DNA of 7,559 nucleotides from Clostridiaceae bacterium (GCA_016292575.1 JAEDIH010000085.1:1-7559); one strand, 5' to 3'. Positions 1 to 5,193 are shown, counted from the stretch's first letter. Notes: generated from the letters alone by a model not told the origin. A program made the numbers and translations.

Positions 1-1503
1 ACCTTTTCTGTAAAAGAATGGGAAAAAACCTCAAAAATTTTGAAAAAACTATGTACAAATGGTTTTTTCTTTGATACAATATGTAGTGCAACTAATGACA
101 GGCAAAAAGAGGCATTTGAGCTGTCGCGCCGTTCGGACGCAATGATCGTCGTCGGCGGTCGCTCAAGTTCTAACACCGCCAAGCTTAAAGCCGTGTGTGA
201 AAAGAACTGCCCGACTTTCCTTGTTGAAACGGCGCGGGAACTTGCAAAGTACGATTTTTCCCGCTTCCGTTCAGTTGGGGTAACAGCAGGGGCTTCCACT
301 CCTGCAGGTATTATAAAGGAGGTACTATCCACCATGTCCGAAATTTTAAACGAACAAACCAATCCTGAAGAAATGAGCTTTGAAGCCGCTTTGGAGGAGA
401 ATCTCAAATCAATGAGCTCTGACCAAAAAGTGCGTGGCGTTGTTGTAGGTATTGCACCTAATGAAATACAGGTCGATATCGGCAGAAAATATGCTGGCTT
501 CGTTCCCATTGAGGAGTACAGCAACGATCCTACTGCCGATCCGAAATCGGAACTCAAAATCGGTGATGAAATTGACCTCATCATCATGAAGACAAACGAT
601 TCCGAGGGAACCATGATGCTCTCCAAGCGCCGCTTTGATGCAATCGCTGCCTGGGACAACATCATGAAGGCCAAGGAGGACGAGGAAATTCTTGAGGGCG
701 TTGTTGCCGAAGCAGTTAAGGGCGGCGTTCTTGTTTATTCGCAGGGCGTTCGCGTTTTCATTCCCGGCTCGCTCACCGGTCTGCCCAGGGAAGCCGACCT
801 TTCCGAGCTTGTCAAGACCAAGGTAAGATTCCGCATCATTGATGTTGACAAGGCAAAGAAGCGCGCTGTCGGTTCAATCCGCTCAGTTGTCAGAGAAGAA
901 CGCAAGGCCGCAACCGAAGCTTTCTGGGCTCAGATTGAAGAGGGTCAGGAATATACCGGCACCGTTAAGTCACTCACAAGCTACGGCGCATTTGTCGATC
1001 TCGGCGGAGTTGACGGCATGGTACATATTTCAGAGCTTTCCTGGAAGCGTATCAAGCACCCGTCCGAAGTTGTCAAAGAGGGCGACGTTGTCAAGGTATA
1101 TGTCAAGGCTCTTGACAGGGAAAACAGAAAGATTTCTCTCGGCTATAAGAGAGTTGAGGACAACCCCTGGGAAATCCTCAAGAGAGATTATCCGGTCGGC
1201 TCGGTTGTTAAGGCCAAGGTTGTCGGTCTTACCACCTTCGGAGCGTTCGCAAACGTTATTGACGGCATTGACGGACTTATCCACATTTCGCAGATTGCAG
1301 ACCGCCACATCGCTTCTCCGAAGGAAGTTCTTTCCATCGGCGACGAGGTTGACGTTAAAATTACCGACATCGACTTTGAAAAGAAGCGCGTAAGCCTTTC
1401 AATCCGCGCTCTGCTTGAGCCGCAGGACGAAGCTGTTGAAGCTGACGAAGCCGCAGAAGAAGCCGAAACCGAAGAAGAAGCTCCCGTTGAGGACGCCGAA
1501 TAA
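1..1503 (+). CDS. ispH-rpsA: IspH-ribosomal protein S1 fusion (4-hydroxy-3-methylbut-2-enyl diphosphate reductase C-terminus + four S1 domains), 5' partial
   Basis: The reading frame is open from base 1, so the start lies upstream; 500 codons are visible before TAA at 1501. Codons 1-110 are the C-terminal third of IspH, the [4Fe-4S] enzyme that makes IPP/DMAPP in the last MEP-pathway step. DTICSAT carries the third cluster cysteine (codon 28, bases 82-84), followed by the SSSN substrate-binding motif (codons 55-58) and GVTAGAST. From Met112 the protein is ribosomal protein S1-like: S1 (OB-fold RNA-binding) domains at about residues 29-100, 117-186, 203-273 and 288-360 counted from that Met. 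A 29-residue acidic tail (361-389) follows. Domains 3 and 4 are the most canonical (YGAFVDLGGVDGMVHISEL; FGAFANVIDGIDGLIHISQ). IspH-S1 fusions are known in Clostridia. TTG at 40 could be read as a start, but homology continues before it (TFSVKEW), so I reject it. The first ~117 bases are strikingly AT-rich. Confidence 0.96.
   Translation, partial: TFSVKEWEKTSKILKKLCTNGFFFDTICSATNDRQKEAFELSRRSDAMIVVGGRSSSNTAKLKAVCEKNCPTFLVETARELAKYDFSRFRSVGVTAGASTPAGIIKEVLSTMSEILNEQTNPEEMSFEAALEENLKSMSSDQKVRGVVVGIAPNEIQVDIGRKYAGFVPIEEYSNDPTADPKSELKIGDEIDLIIMKTNDSEGTMMLSKRRFDAIAAWDNIMKAKEDEEILEGVVAEAVKGGVLVYSQGVRVFIPGSLTGLPREADLSELVKTKVRFRIIDVDKAKKRAVGSIRSVVREERKAATEAFWAQIEEGQEYTGTVKSLTSYGAFVDLGGVDGMVHISELSWKRIKHPSEVVKEGDVVKVYVKALDRENRKISLGYKRVEDNPWEILKRDYPVGSVVKAKVVGLTTFGAFANVIDGIDGLIHISQIADRHIASPKEVLSIGDEVDVKITDIDFEKKRVSLSIRALLEPQDEAVEADEAAEEAETEEEAPVEDAE
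315..336 (+). promoter_or_regulatory. Internal ribosome binding site and start codon for a stand-alone S1 protein
   Basis: AAAGGAGGT (315-323) lies 10 nt before an in-frame ATG (334-336), exactly where IspH ends and the S1 part begins. Initiation here would give a 389-residue four-domain S1 protein beginning MSEILNEQTN, a natural length and N-terminus for a Gram-positive S1. The same bases encode IKEV of IspH, a stretch often found at this place in IspH proteins, so the site may be partly a by-product of coding. The motif is seen directly; its use is inferred. Confidence 0.6.
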
Positions 1504-1517
1504 TTCGGGCACACAAC

Positions 1518-1559
1518 AAAAAAATCAGCCCTGCCGGAAAACGGCAGGGTCTTTTTCTT
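1518..1559. terminator. Bidirectional rho-independent terminator between ispH-rpsA and the carboxypeptidase gene
   Basis: A perfect 8-bp stem CCCTGCCG (1529-1536) / CGGCAGGG (1542-1549) closes a GAAAA loop. It is followed on the + strand by TCTTTTTCTT (1550-1559) and preceded by a run of seven A (1518-1524), which reads as a U-tract on the - strand. It lies between two convergent genes (stops at 1503 and 1574) and can end transcripts from both sides. Confidence 0.9.
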
Positions 1560-1573
1560 CCCGTCAGCGGCTC

Positions 1574-2455
1574 TTAATATCTGATTCCTACAGAGTCAAG
1601 GTATTCCTCAAGACAAAGACCGCTGTCTTTAATTTTCTTTGCATATTCAACGCCGACAAAGCGCCAGTGCCACGGCTCATAGACAATGCCTGTCACAGCC
1701 TCCTTTTCCTTGGGATAGCGCAGGATAAAGCCGTATTTATAAGCGTTTTTCATCAGCCATGCATATTCGGCGCTGTCCGCAAAGGAGTCGTATGTGTTGC
1801 AGATGTCCATTGCAAGACCGATGTTGTGCTCGCTCGTTCCCGGCGGAAGAATGACCGAAGCGGCTTTTTTTGCCGCCGCCTCACGGTCAAGACCGTAACG
1901 CGCCATGTAGGTTTCGGTCAGGTTGTTGTAATTTATGCGCTGGCGCTCATAGCTGCGGTGACCCGAAAACGGAGTCAGGGTTACCCCGTCCTTTTTGCCT
2001 GCGCGATACATTTTTTCGTAATACGGAGTGACTCTTGCATCAAGCTCATAGCCTGTGTCGAGTATTTCCCGGGTTTCGGGATCATAGCCCTCAGGAATTT
2101 CGCGCTCCATGCTGACAACAATCAGATTCCACGGAACCGAATCAACGTCAACAATTATTCTTCCGCTTTCCGAGCGTTTGACTTCGCTCTTTTTTTCCGT
2201 TGCAGTTGCAGTGGTAACATTGTTTTCAACCGATATTTTTTCGCTTGTACTTTCGGCTTTGCTGCTGCTTTCGCTTTCGGAAATGCTTTCAGCCGAAGAA
2301 GAACTTGCTGACGATGAGGACGCTGTGCTCACCTTTTCGGCGTTTTTTTTGTTTTTAATGAGCGTTACCGCAGTCATTGAAGCGATGATAACGATTAAGG
2401 AAACAAGAACCGCAATAATAATATTCTCCTTGTTTTTTTTCTTTTTCCTGTTCAT
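1574..2455 (-). CDS. Membrane-anchored VanY-type D-alanyl-D-alanine carboxypeptidase (peptidase M15B)
   Basis: This 293-residue zinc peptidase is expected to remove the terminal D-Ala from peptidoglycan stem peptides outside the membrane. The start at 2455 is chosen because AAAGGAGG (2463-2470) sits 7 nt upstream; an upstream in-frame ATG at 2515 has no such site. After a basic N-terminus (MNRKKKKNK), one membrane segment spans about residues 12-33, with no cleavage site evident, so it is probably an N-in anchor. Residues 43-73 are a Ser/Glu/Ala linker that would cross the wall. The catalytic domain (about 105-293) has the M15B motifs SGHRS (164-168), SEHNIGLAMD (208-217; zinc ligands His210 and Asp217) and EPWHWRFVG (260-268; catalytic Glu260, zinc ligand His263). 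All key residues are present, so it should be active. No vanR/S/H/A/X genes are nearby, which argues for cell-wall housekeeping (DacA/LdcB/VanY-like) and against glycopeptide resistance. Confidence 0.93.
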   Translation of the reverse strand: MNRKKKKNKENIIIAVLVSLIVIIASMTAVTLIKNKKNAEKVSTASSSSASSSSAESISESESSSKAESTSEKISVENNVTTATATEKKSEVKRSESGRIIVDVDSVPWNLIVVSMEREIPEGYDPETREILDTGYELDARVTPYYEKMYRAGKKDGVTLTPFSGHRSYERQRINYNNLTETYMARYGLDREAAAKKAASVILPPGTSEHNIGLAMDICNTYDSFADSAEYAWLMKNAYKYGFILRYPKEKEAVTGIVYEPWHWRFVGVEYAKKIKDSGLCLEEYLDSVGIRY

Positions 2456-2462
2456 TCTTAAA

Positions 2463-2470
2463 CCTCCTTT
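2463..2470 (-). promoter_or_regulatory. Ribosome binding site that sets the carboxypeptidase start
   Basis: The - strand reads AAAGGAGG at 2470-2463, 7 nt before ATG at 2455. It decides for this start over the in-frame ATG 20 codons upstream, whose extra peptide would also come before the basic residues and membrane anchor. Confidence 0.85.
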
Positions 2471-2475
2471 GCATA

Positions 2476-2503
2476 AGTTTATCACAAAAAGCGGAACAAT
2501 CAA
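2476..2503 (-). promoter_or_regulatory. Predicted sigma-A promoter of the carboxypeptidase gene
   Basis: On the - strand, TTGATT (2503-2498), a 16-nt spacer and TAAACT (2481-2476) with an extended -10 (TGA just before it) form a plausible vegetative promoter. The transcript would start near 2469, leaving a very short leader with the ribosome binding site almost at its 5' end. That makes the call less certain. Confidence 0.45.
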
Positions 2504-2562
2504 TATATGAAACAAAAATTTAAGAAAAACTTTATTTATCTATTTTTATTCAATTTATTACA

Positions 2563-2569
2563 TTCGACA
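2563..2569 (-). promoter_or_regulatory. Perfect 0A-box heptamer (candidate Spo0A binding site)
   Basis: The - strand reads TGTCGAA at 2569-2563, the established Spo0A box core. It lies between two divergent genes, 31 nt upstream of the predicted -10 of a Spo0A-like receiver gene and 59 nt upstream of the carboxypeptidase -35. A 7-mer can occur by chance (roughly a few per cent for a region this size), so context is the main support. Confidence 0.4.
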
Positions 2570-2571
2570 CA

Positions 2572-2608
2572 AAGTGACATGATTTTCAAATTATAAGTGA
2601 TATGATTT
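2572..2608 (+). repeat. Near-perfect 14-bp direct repeat over the receiver-gene promoter
   Basis: AAGTGACATGATTT (2572-2585) and AAGTGATATGATTT (2595-2608) match at 13 of 14 positions with starts 23 bp apart, about two helical turns. The second copy contains the predicted -10 hexamer and the first covers the -35 region. It could be a tandem operator or a duplicated promoter. Confidence 0.7.
2598..2606 (+). promoter_or_regulatory. Predicted extended -10 promoter of the receiver gene
   Basis: TGATATGAT (TG at 2598-2599, hexamer 2601-2606) is a good extended -10 element. No recognisable -35 occurs at 16-18 nt upstream, which is usual for extended -10 promoters or for ones that need an activator. 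The transcript would start near 2613 and have a leader of about 48 nt. Confidence 0.5.
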
Positions 2609-2619
2609 ACACAGTGCTA

Positions 2620-2643
2620 AGTACACGGCCCGAAAGGGATACT
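2620..2643 (+). promoter_or_regulatory. Leader hairpin with GAAA tetraloop before the receiver gene
   Basis: CCC (2629-2631), GAAA and GGG (2636-2638) form a small GNRA-capped stem. AGTA (2620-2623) and TACT (2640-2643) can pair outside it, across an uneven internal loop. The element ends 2 nt before the GAGGAG ribosome binding site (2646-2651), so it could affect translation. It matches no riboswitch class that I recognise. Confidence 0.35.
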
Positions 2644-2660
2644 GAGAGGAGAAAAGTATT

Positions 2661-3074
2661 ATGAACGAAAAGGTCGTTATCACAGACGACGGCAGCTCTG
2701 CGCTTCAAAAGCTTGTTCTTGATTTGGAAAAGAGCGGCTTTGAAGTAAATTTGGTTGAATCAGACGGAGAAAAGCTTGAACGCGTTATTGAGAAATCCAT
2801 TCCCGATATTCTGATTGCAGACGCATTTATGAAGAACCGCGACGCGCTTGAGGTTCTTTCATCTTTGGGCGGAAAGCTCAAAAAATGCGGTGCAAGAATC
2901 TTCATCAAAACTGCGCTGAAAAGCAAACGCTATGAGAAAAGGCTGCTCGCAAAGGGTGCCGACGCATACCTTTTGAAGCCCGTTGAGCTCAATGCGGTCA
3001 TTGGAAAAAGGAAGCCTGCGGCAAAGAAAAAGCCAAAATTCGCTTTCTGCTTCAGGCAAGCCAGAAAGGTCTGA
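2661..3074 (+). CDS. Stand-alone Spo0A-like receiver-domain protein with basic tail
   Basis: The 137-residue protein has a complete set of phospho-receiver residues: acidic pair Asp9-Asp10, phospho-acceptor Asp54 (DILIADAFM), Thr84 and Lys106 (LLKP). The DAFM...DALEVL stretch resembles clostridial Spo0A receivers more than other response regulators. The usual Pro after that Met is Lys58. There is no output domain: after about residue 114 only a 23-residue tail remains, with ten Lys/Arg and no acidic residue. Complete Spo0A is about 260 residues with a C-terminal DNA-binding domain, which I cannot find downstream in any frame. The start is backed by GAGGAG (2646-2651), 9 nt away. No histidine kinase gene is adjacent. 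It may act as a phosphate sink or protein-binding adaptor, or be a decayed Spo0A paralogue; a second frame is open from 2987 to 3178, so a frameshift near 3000 cannot be excluded. The receiver fold is firm, the role unknown. Confidence 0.82.
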   Translation: MNEKVVITDDGSSALQKLVLDLEKSGFEVNLVESDGEKLERVIEKSIPDILIADAFMKNRDALEVLSSLGGKLKKCGARIFIKTALKSKRYEKRLLAKGADAYLLKPVELNAVIGKRKPAAKKKPKFAFCFRQARKV

Positions 3075-3149
3075 ACTTCCGCGATTGTTCTGTTTACACT
3101 TTCGGCTGTCTGTTTTCCGTCACCTTGCATAAGCAATCTGAAAATACAG

Positions 3150-3166
3150 AAGGAGGTTCCGAAATG
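3150..3166 (+). promoter_or_regulatory. Orphan consensus ribosome binding site with a five-codon frame
   Basis: AAGGAGGT (3150-3157), 6 nt and ATG (3164) make an ideal start signal, but the frame ends after MYYEI at 3179-3181. A second ATG at 3171 opens a frame, MKSDEKHTKKMQTF onward, that runs through both following terminators and is therefore doubtful. The rest of 3075-3233 holds no gene that I can support. Possibilities are a tiny regulatory peptide, a small gene wrecked by frameshift, or chance. Confidence 0.35.
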
Positions 3167-3233
3167 TATTATGAAATCTGACGAAAAACACACTAAAAAA
3201 ATGCAAACATTCAAGAATCGGAAACAACTGAAT

Positions 3234-3272
3234 AACCGTCCTTCGGCACCAAACCGGAGGGCGGTTTTTTTC
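3234..3272 (+). terminator. Rho-independent terminator after the receiver gene
   Basis: A 13-bp stem with two G-U pairs (3234-3246 with 3254-3266) and a 7-nt loop is followed by a run of seven T (3265-3271). It ends + strand transcription from the receiver gene about 160 nt after its stop codon. Confidence 0.88.
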
Positions 3273-3281
3273 AAAGGCGCT

Positions 3282-3320
3282 AAAATTAAAAAAAGCAGCG
3301 CCGCCTTTTGGCAACGCTGC
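3282..3320 (-). terminator. Rho-independent terminator of the secreted-protein gene
   Basis: Read on the - strand, GCAGCG (3320-3315) pairs with CGCTGC (3300-3295). The stem continues through two G-U and three G-C pairs to an AAAA loop, giving 11 pairs. A T-rich tract (TTTTTTTAATTTT, 3294-3282) follows. It sits 38 nt past the stop at 3358 and back to back with the + strand terminator. Confidence 0.9.
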
Positions 3321-3357
3321 AAAAACTACTTGTTTAATTTTAAGCATTCCGGAAGAA

Positions 3358-4005
3358 TCAATCAAAAAGACCGCCGAAAACTTTCTCCATGAAAGCGATA
3401 CCCTGCTTAGTATCTCCGCCGTAAGCAATGAGACCGATGATGGTTCCGAAAACCTTCATGAGGATGCCGACAACCTTGCTAATTGTGGGCTCTTCAATGG
3501 TTGCAGGGCTGTAGGAAGCTCTGAACTGAATGAGGATTCCGCCGCAGTTTGCGGGAAGCGTGAATAGAGCGGCTGCAGCATATGTCTGACCGACCTGAGC
3601 TGCCTCACAGGGGCAAGCTTCGCAATACCAACCGTTGAACTGCCATCCGGACGGAGCGATAACTTCGGGAAGAACAACGCCCATTCCACCTTTCATGGTA
3701 TTCGGATCCTGGGGAACCATGTAATAAACGCCGGTAACGTCCTTGCCGGCTTTCCATTCAAACTTGCCGGTTTCTTCGTTATAAACCTGAGTTTCGGCCT
3801 TGAGCGAGCCGCCGTTAAGGTTGAAAGCAAGAACAGCCTGATCGGGCTTGCAGGGAGCACCCTGACTACCATTCTTGCCCCACCAATCATGATAAGCTAT
3901 CCCGGGAGTTACGACAGGTGCGGTTGTTTCTTCAGCAAATGAACTTACCGAAAGAGCTCCGAAGAGCATGAGAACTGCTAAAAATACAGATAATACTTTT
4001 TTCAT
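3358..4005 (-). CDS. Small secreted protein with InlB-B-like core and CxxCxC cluster; function unknown
   Basis: The 215-residue protein begins with a classic signal peptide: MKK, a hydrophobic stretch to about residue 20, and likely cleavage after SSFA (residue 24). The ribosome binding site AGGAGG lies 9 nt before the ATG. The middle (about 56-168) has the flavour of an InlB B-repeat/Listeria-Bacteroides repeat: AFNLNGGSLK (60-69), later SGWQFNGWYCEA (119-130), then a beta-rich end. This one has five cysteines (52, 128, 131, 133, 154), three in CEACPC, which could form disulfides or hold a metal. Residues 175-196 (ISKVVGILMKVFGTIIGLIAYG) form a strongly hydrophobic or amphipathic helix with two lysines; no LPXTG, SLH or dockerin motif is visible. 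The protein is probably released or held at the membrane by that C-terminal helix. Its single-gene transcription unit has a consensus promoter and strong terminator, suggesting good expression. I cannot assign a function. Confidence 0.85.
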   Translation of the reverse strand: MKKVLSVFLAVLMLFGALSVSSFAEETTAPVVTPGIAYHDWWGKNGSQGAPCKPDQAVLAFNLNGGSLKAETQVYNEETGKFEWKAGKDVTGVYYMVPQDPNTMKGGMGVVLPEVIAPSGWQFNGWYCEACPCEAAQVGQTYAAAALFTLPANCGGILIQFRASYSPATIEEPTISKVVGILMKVFGTIIGLIAYGGDTKQGIAFMEKVFGGLFD

Positions 4006-4046
4006 AGTGGATTTCCTCCTTATATAATGTTTATTATCTTGGTTTG

Positions 4047-4075
4047 ATTATATCACCGACTTTGACATATTTCAA
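4047..4075 (-). promoter_or_regulatory. Consensus sigma-A promoter of the secreted-protein gene
   Basis: On the - strand, TTGAAA (4075-4070), a 17-nt spacer and TATAAT (4052-4047) with TGA just upstream (extended -10) match consensus at 11 of 12 positions, the best promoter in the window. Transcription would start near 4040, giving a leader of about 35 nt. Confidence 0.82.
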
Positions 4076-4089
4076 GTGGTTTTTGAAAT
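4069..4089. repeat. Perfect 7-bp inverted repeat over the -35 box (candidate operator)
   Basis: ATTTCAA (4069-4075) and TTGAAAT (4083-4089) are perfect inverted copies around a 7-nt spacer. The left arm covers the -35 hexamer of the secreted-protein promoter, the usual place for a repressor to block. A/T-rich palindromes are common by chance, so this stays a candidate. Confidence 0.4.
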
Positions 4090-4218
4090 CTTTATTGATT
4101 TTTTATTAACTTTTGAACAAGTTGTCATATTTTTTACGGCAAATAATGTTACTTTCAACAAAAACCGACAACAGCCTGCAAAGCAAAAGCAAATATTTCC
4201 GCGTTTTGCGCCGAATCA
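4090..4218. other. AT-rich non-coding spacer downstream of dus
   Basis: I see no gene and no convincing terminator for dus here: short symmetric stretches such as AAATATTT and a 3-bp GCG/CGC hairpin are too weak. Some dus transcripts may therefore read through into the secreted-protein gene. Confidence 0.5.
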
Positions 4219-5187
4219 TCAGCTGTTTTCCGCCGAAATTTTGAACGCAAGCTCTTCAAGCTCCTCAATGCTTGAAAGTGCTCCGACCCTTTGGCGGTAG
4301 GAAGCCGCGCCGCGCACTCCCCTGATGTACCAGACGGCGTGCTTGCGCGCCTCCCTTATTCCGACCTTTTCGCCCTTGTACTGGCAGATTCTGCGGATAT
4401 GATTCACCATAACACGCATCCGCTCGCTGACAGGCGGCTCGGGAAGAATTGCTTCATGCTTCAGAAATGCGCTTATCTGACTGAAAACCCACGGTCTTCC
4501 GAGCGCTCCCCTGCCAACAAGGATATAATCGCAGTTTGTTTCCTCAAGCATTCTTGCCGCAGAGAGACCGTCGGTAACGTCTCCGTTTGCAATAACGGGA
4601 ATTGAAACTCCCCTTTTTACAAGTGCAATAGTCTTTGTGTCAACCGGCGGAGCGTACATCTGCTGCCTTGTCCGTCCGTGGACGGTGATTGCCTTTGCGC
4701 CGGCGTTTTGTGCCCTTTGCGCAATTTCGAGAGCGTTGATGTGCTCGCTGTCCCAGCCGAGCCTTATTTTTACCGTAACGGGGATATCAACCGCTTCGAC
4801 AACAGCTTTAATGATTTTTTCGGCAAGAACAGGGTTCTTCAGCAGGGCGCTTCCGCCACCGTTTCCGGCAATCTTCGGCGCAGGACAGCCCATGTTGATG
4901 TCGATAACGTCCGGAGAAAAGGAAAGGCATTCCCTTGCAGACTGCGCCATAATATCGGGATCGCTACCGAAAATCTGCGCCGCCGCCGGGCGCTCCCTTT
5001 CCGAAAGGACAAGCAGCTTTTTGCTTTTTCTGTCGCACATTGTCAGACCCTTTGAGCTGACCATTTCGCTGACAACATAGGTTGCGCCGTATTCACAGCA
5101 AAGCTCACGGAACGCCATGTCCGCAACGCCGGCCATCGGTGCAAGTCCGGCTGTGCGTCCGTCAATTTCAAGGTTACCGATTCTCAT
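4219..5187 (-). CDS. dusB: tRNA-dihydrouridine synthase (DusB family)
   Basis: The 322-residue flavoenzyme reduces specific uridines in the tRNA D-loop to dihydrouridine with FMN and NADPH. The TIM-barrel half (about 1-240) has the family signatures: LAPMAGVADMAFR (15-27), SEMVSSKGL (40-48), QIFGSDP (71-77), DINMGCPAPKI (96-106, catalytic Cys101), VKIRLGWD (139-146), TVHGRTRQQMY (168-178), PVIANGDV (197-204) and the FMN-phosphate loop VGRGALGRPW (224-233). The C-terminal helical tRNA-binding part follows. Length is normal and all key residues are present. Start 5187 is preferred because GAGGAA lies 6 nt upstream and the family begins close to MRIGNLEI; the frame also has an ATG at 5229 without a site. 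The gene is divergent from polA with a separate promoter. DusB-type enzymes are the usual Dus of Firmicutes; the exact tRNA positions cannot be read from sequence. Confidence 0.96.
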   Translation of the reverse strand: MRIGNLEIDGRTAGLAPMAGVADMAFRELCCEYGATYVVSEMVSSKGLTMCDRKSKKLLVLSERERPAAAQIFGSDPDIMAQSARECLSFSPDVIDINMGCPAPKIAGNGGGSALLKNPVLAEKIIKAVVEAVDIPVTVKIRLGWDSEHINALEIAQRAQNAGAKAITVHGRTRQQMYAPPVDTKTIALVKRGVSIPVIANGDVTDGLSAARMLEETNCDYILVGRGALGRPWVFSQISAFLKHEAILPEPPVSERMRVMVNHIRRICQYKGEKVGIREARKHAVWYIRGVRGAASYRQRVGALSSIEELEELAFKISAENS

Positions 5188-5193
5188 TACAAA

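Noticed and set aside
40..42. TTG at base 40 as start of the first gene
   Set aside because: The frame is open to base 1 and the peptide before it (TFSVKEW) still looks like IspH, so the true start lies upstream of the window.
839..1393. Open frames overlapping rpsA on both strands (839-1393 +, 1030-1308 -, 1188-1514 -)
   Set aside because: They are shadows of the S1-domain coding sequence. They have no ribosome binding site or recognisable domains, while the main frame has clear S1 homology throughout.
1574..2455. Glycopeptide-resistance (van) cluster
   Set aside because: The M15B peptidase is VanY-like, but no VanR/S two-component pair, VanH, ligase or VanX is present. Such carboxypeptidases are common housekeeping enzymes.
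1415..2510. + strand frames over the carboxypeptidase gene (1415-2311, 2109-2510)
   Set aside because: They are antisense to a gene with complete M15B motifs. The first begins inside rpsA and reads through the terminator, so both are coding shadows.
2611..2651. c-di-GMP or other known riboswitch before the receiver gene
   Set aside because: Only the GAAA tetraloop fits. The conserved GEMM core and other class-defining stretches are absent and the leader is too short.
2987..3181. Spo0A DNA-binding domain continuing in another frame
   Set aside because: I translated all three + frames from about 2980 to 3180. None shows the GxxYL...TPSRVERAIRHAI pattern of the Spo0A effector domain.
3171..3392. 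73-residue + strand frame after the orphan ribosome binding site
   Set aside because: It reads through the + terminator, through the - strand terminator and into the antisense of the secreted-protein gene. Only its first codons have any translation signal, so it is not called as a gene.
3120..3428. - strand frames at 2930-3322 and 3120-3428
   Set aside because: They cross one or two strong terminators and have no Shine-Dalgarno or recognisable domain; their Phe-rich composition is typical of AT-rich antisense.
4076..4605. + strand frames over and next to dus (4076-4300, 4291-4605, 4637-5080, 4678-5055)
   Set aside because: They are antisense shadows of a dus gene with complete family motifs, and they lack ribosome binding sites.
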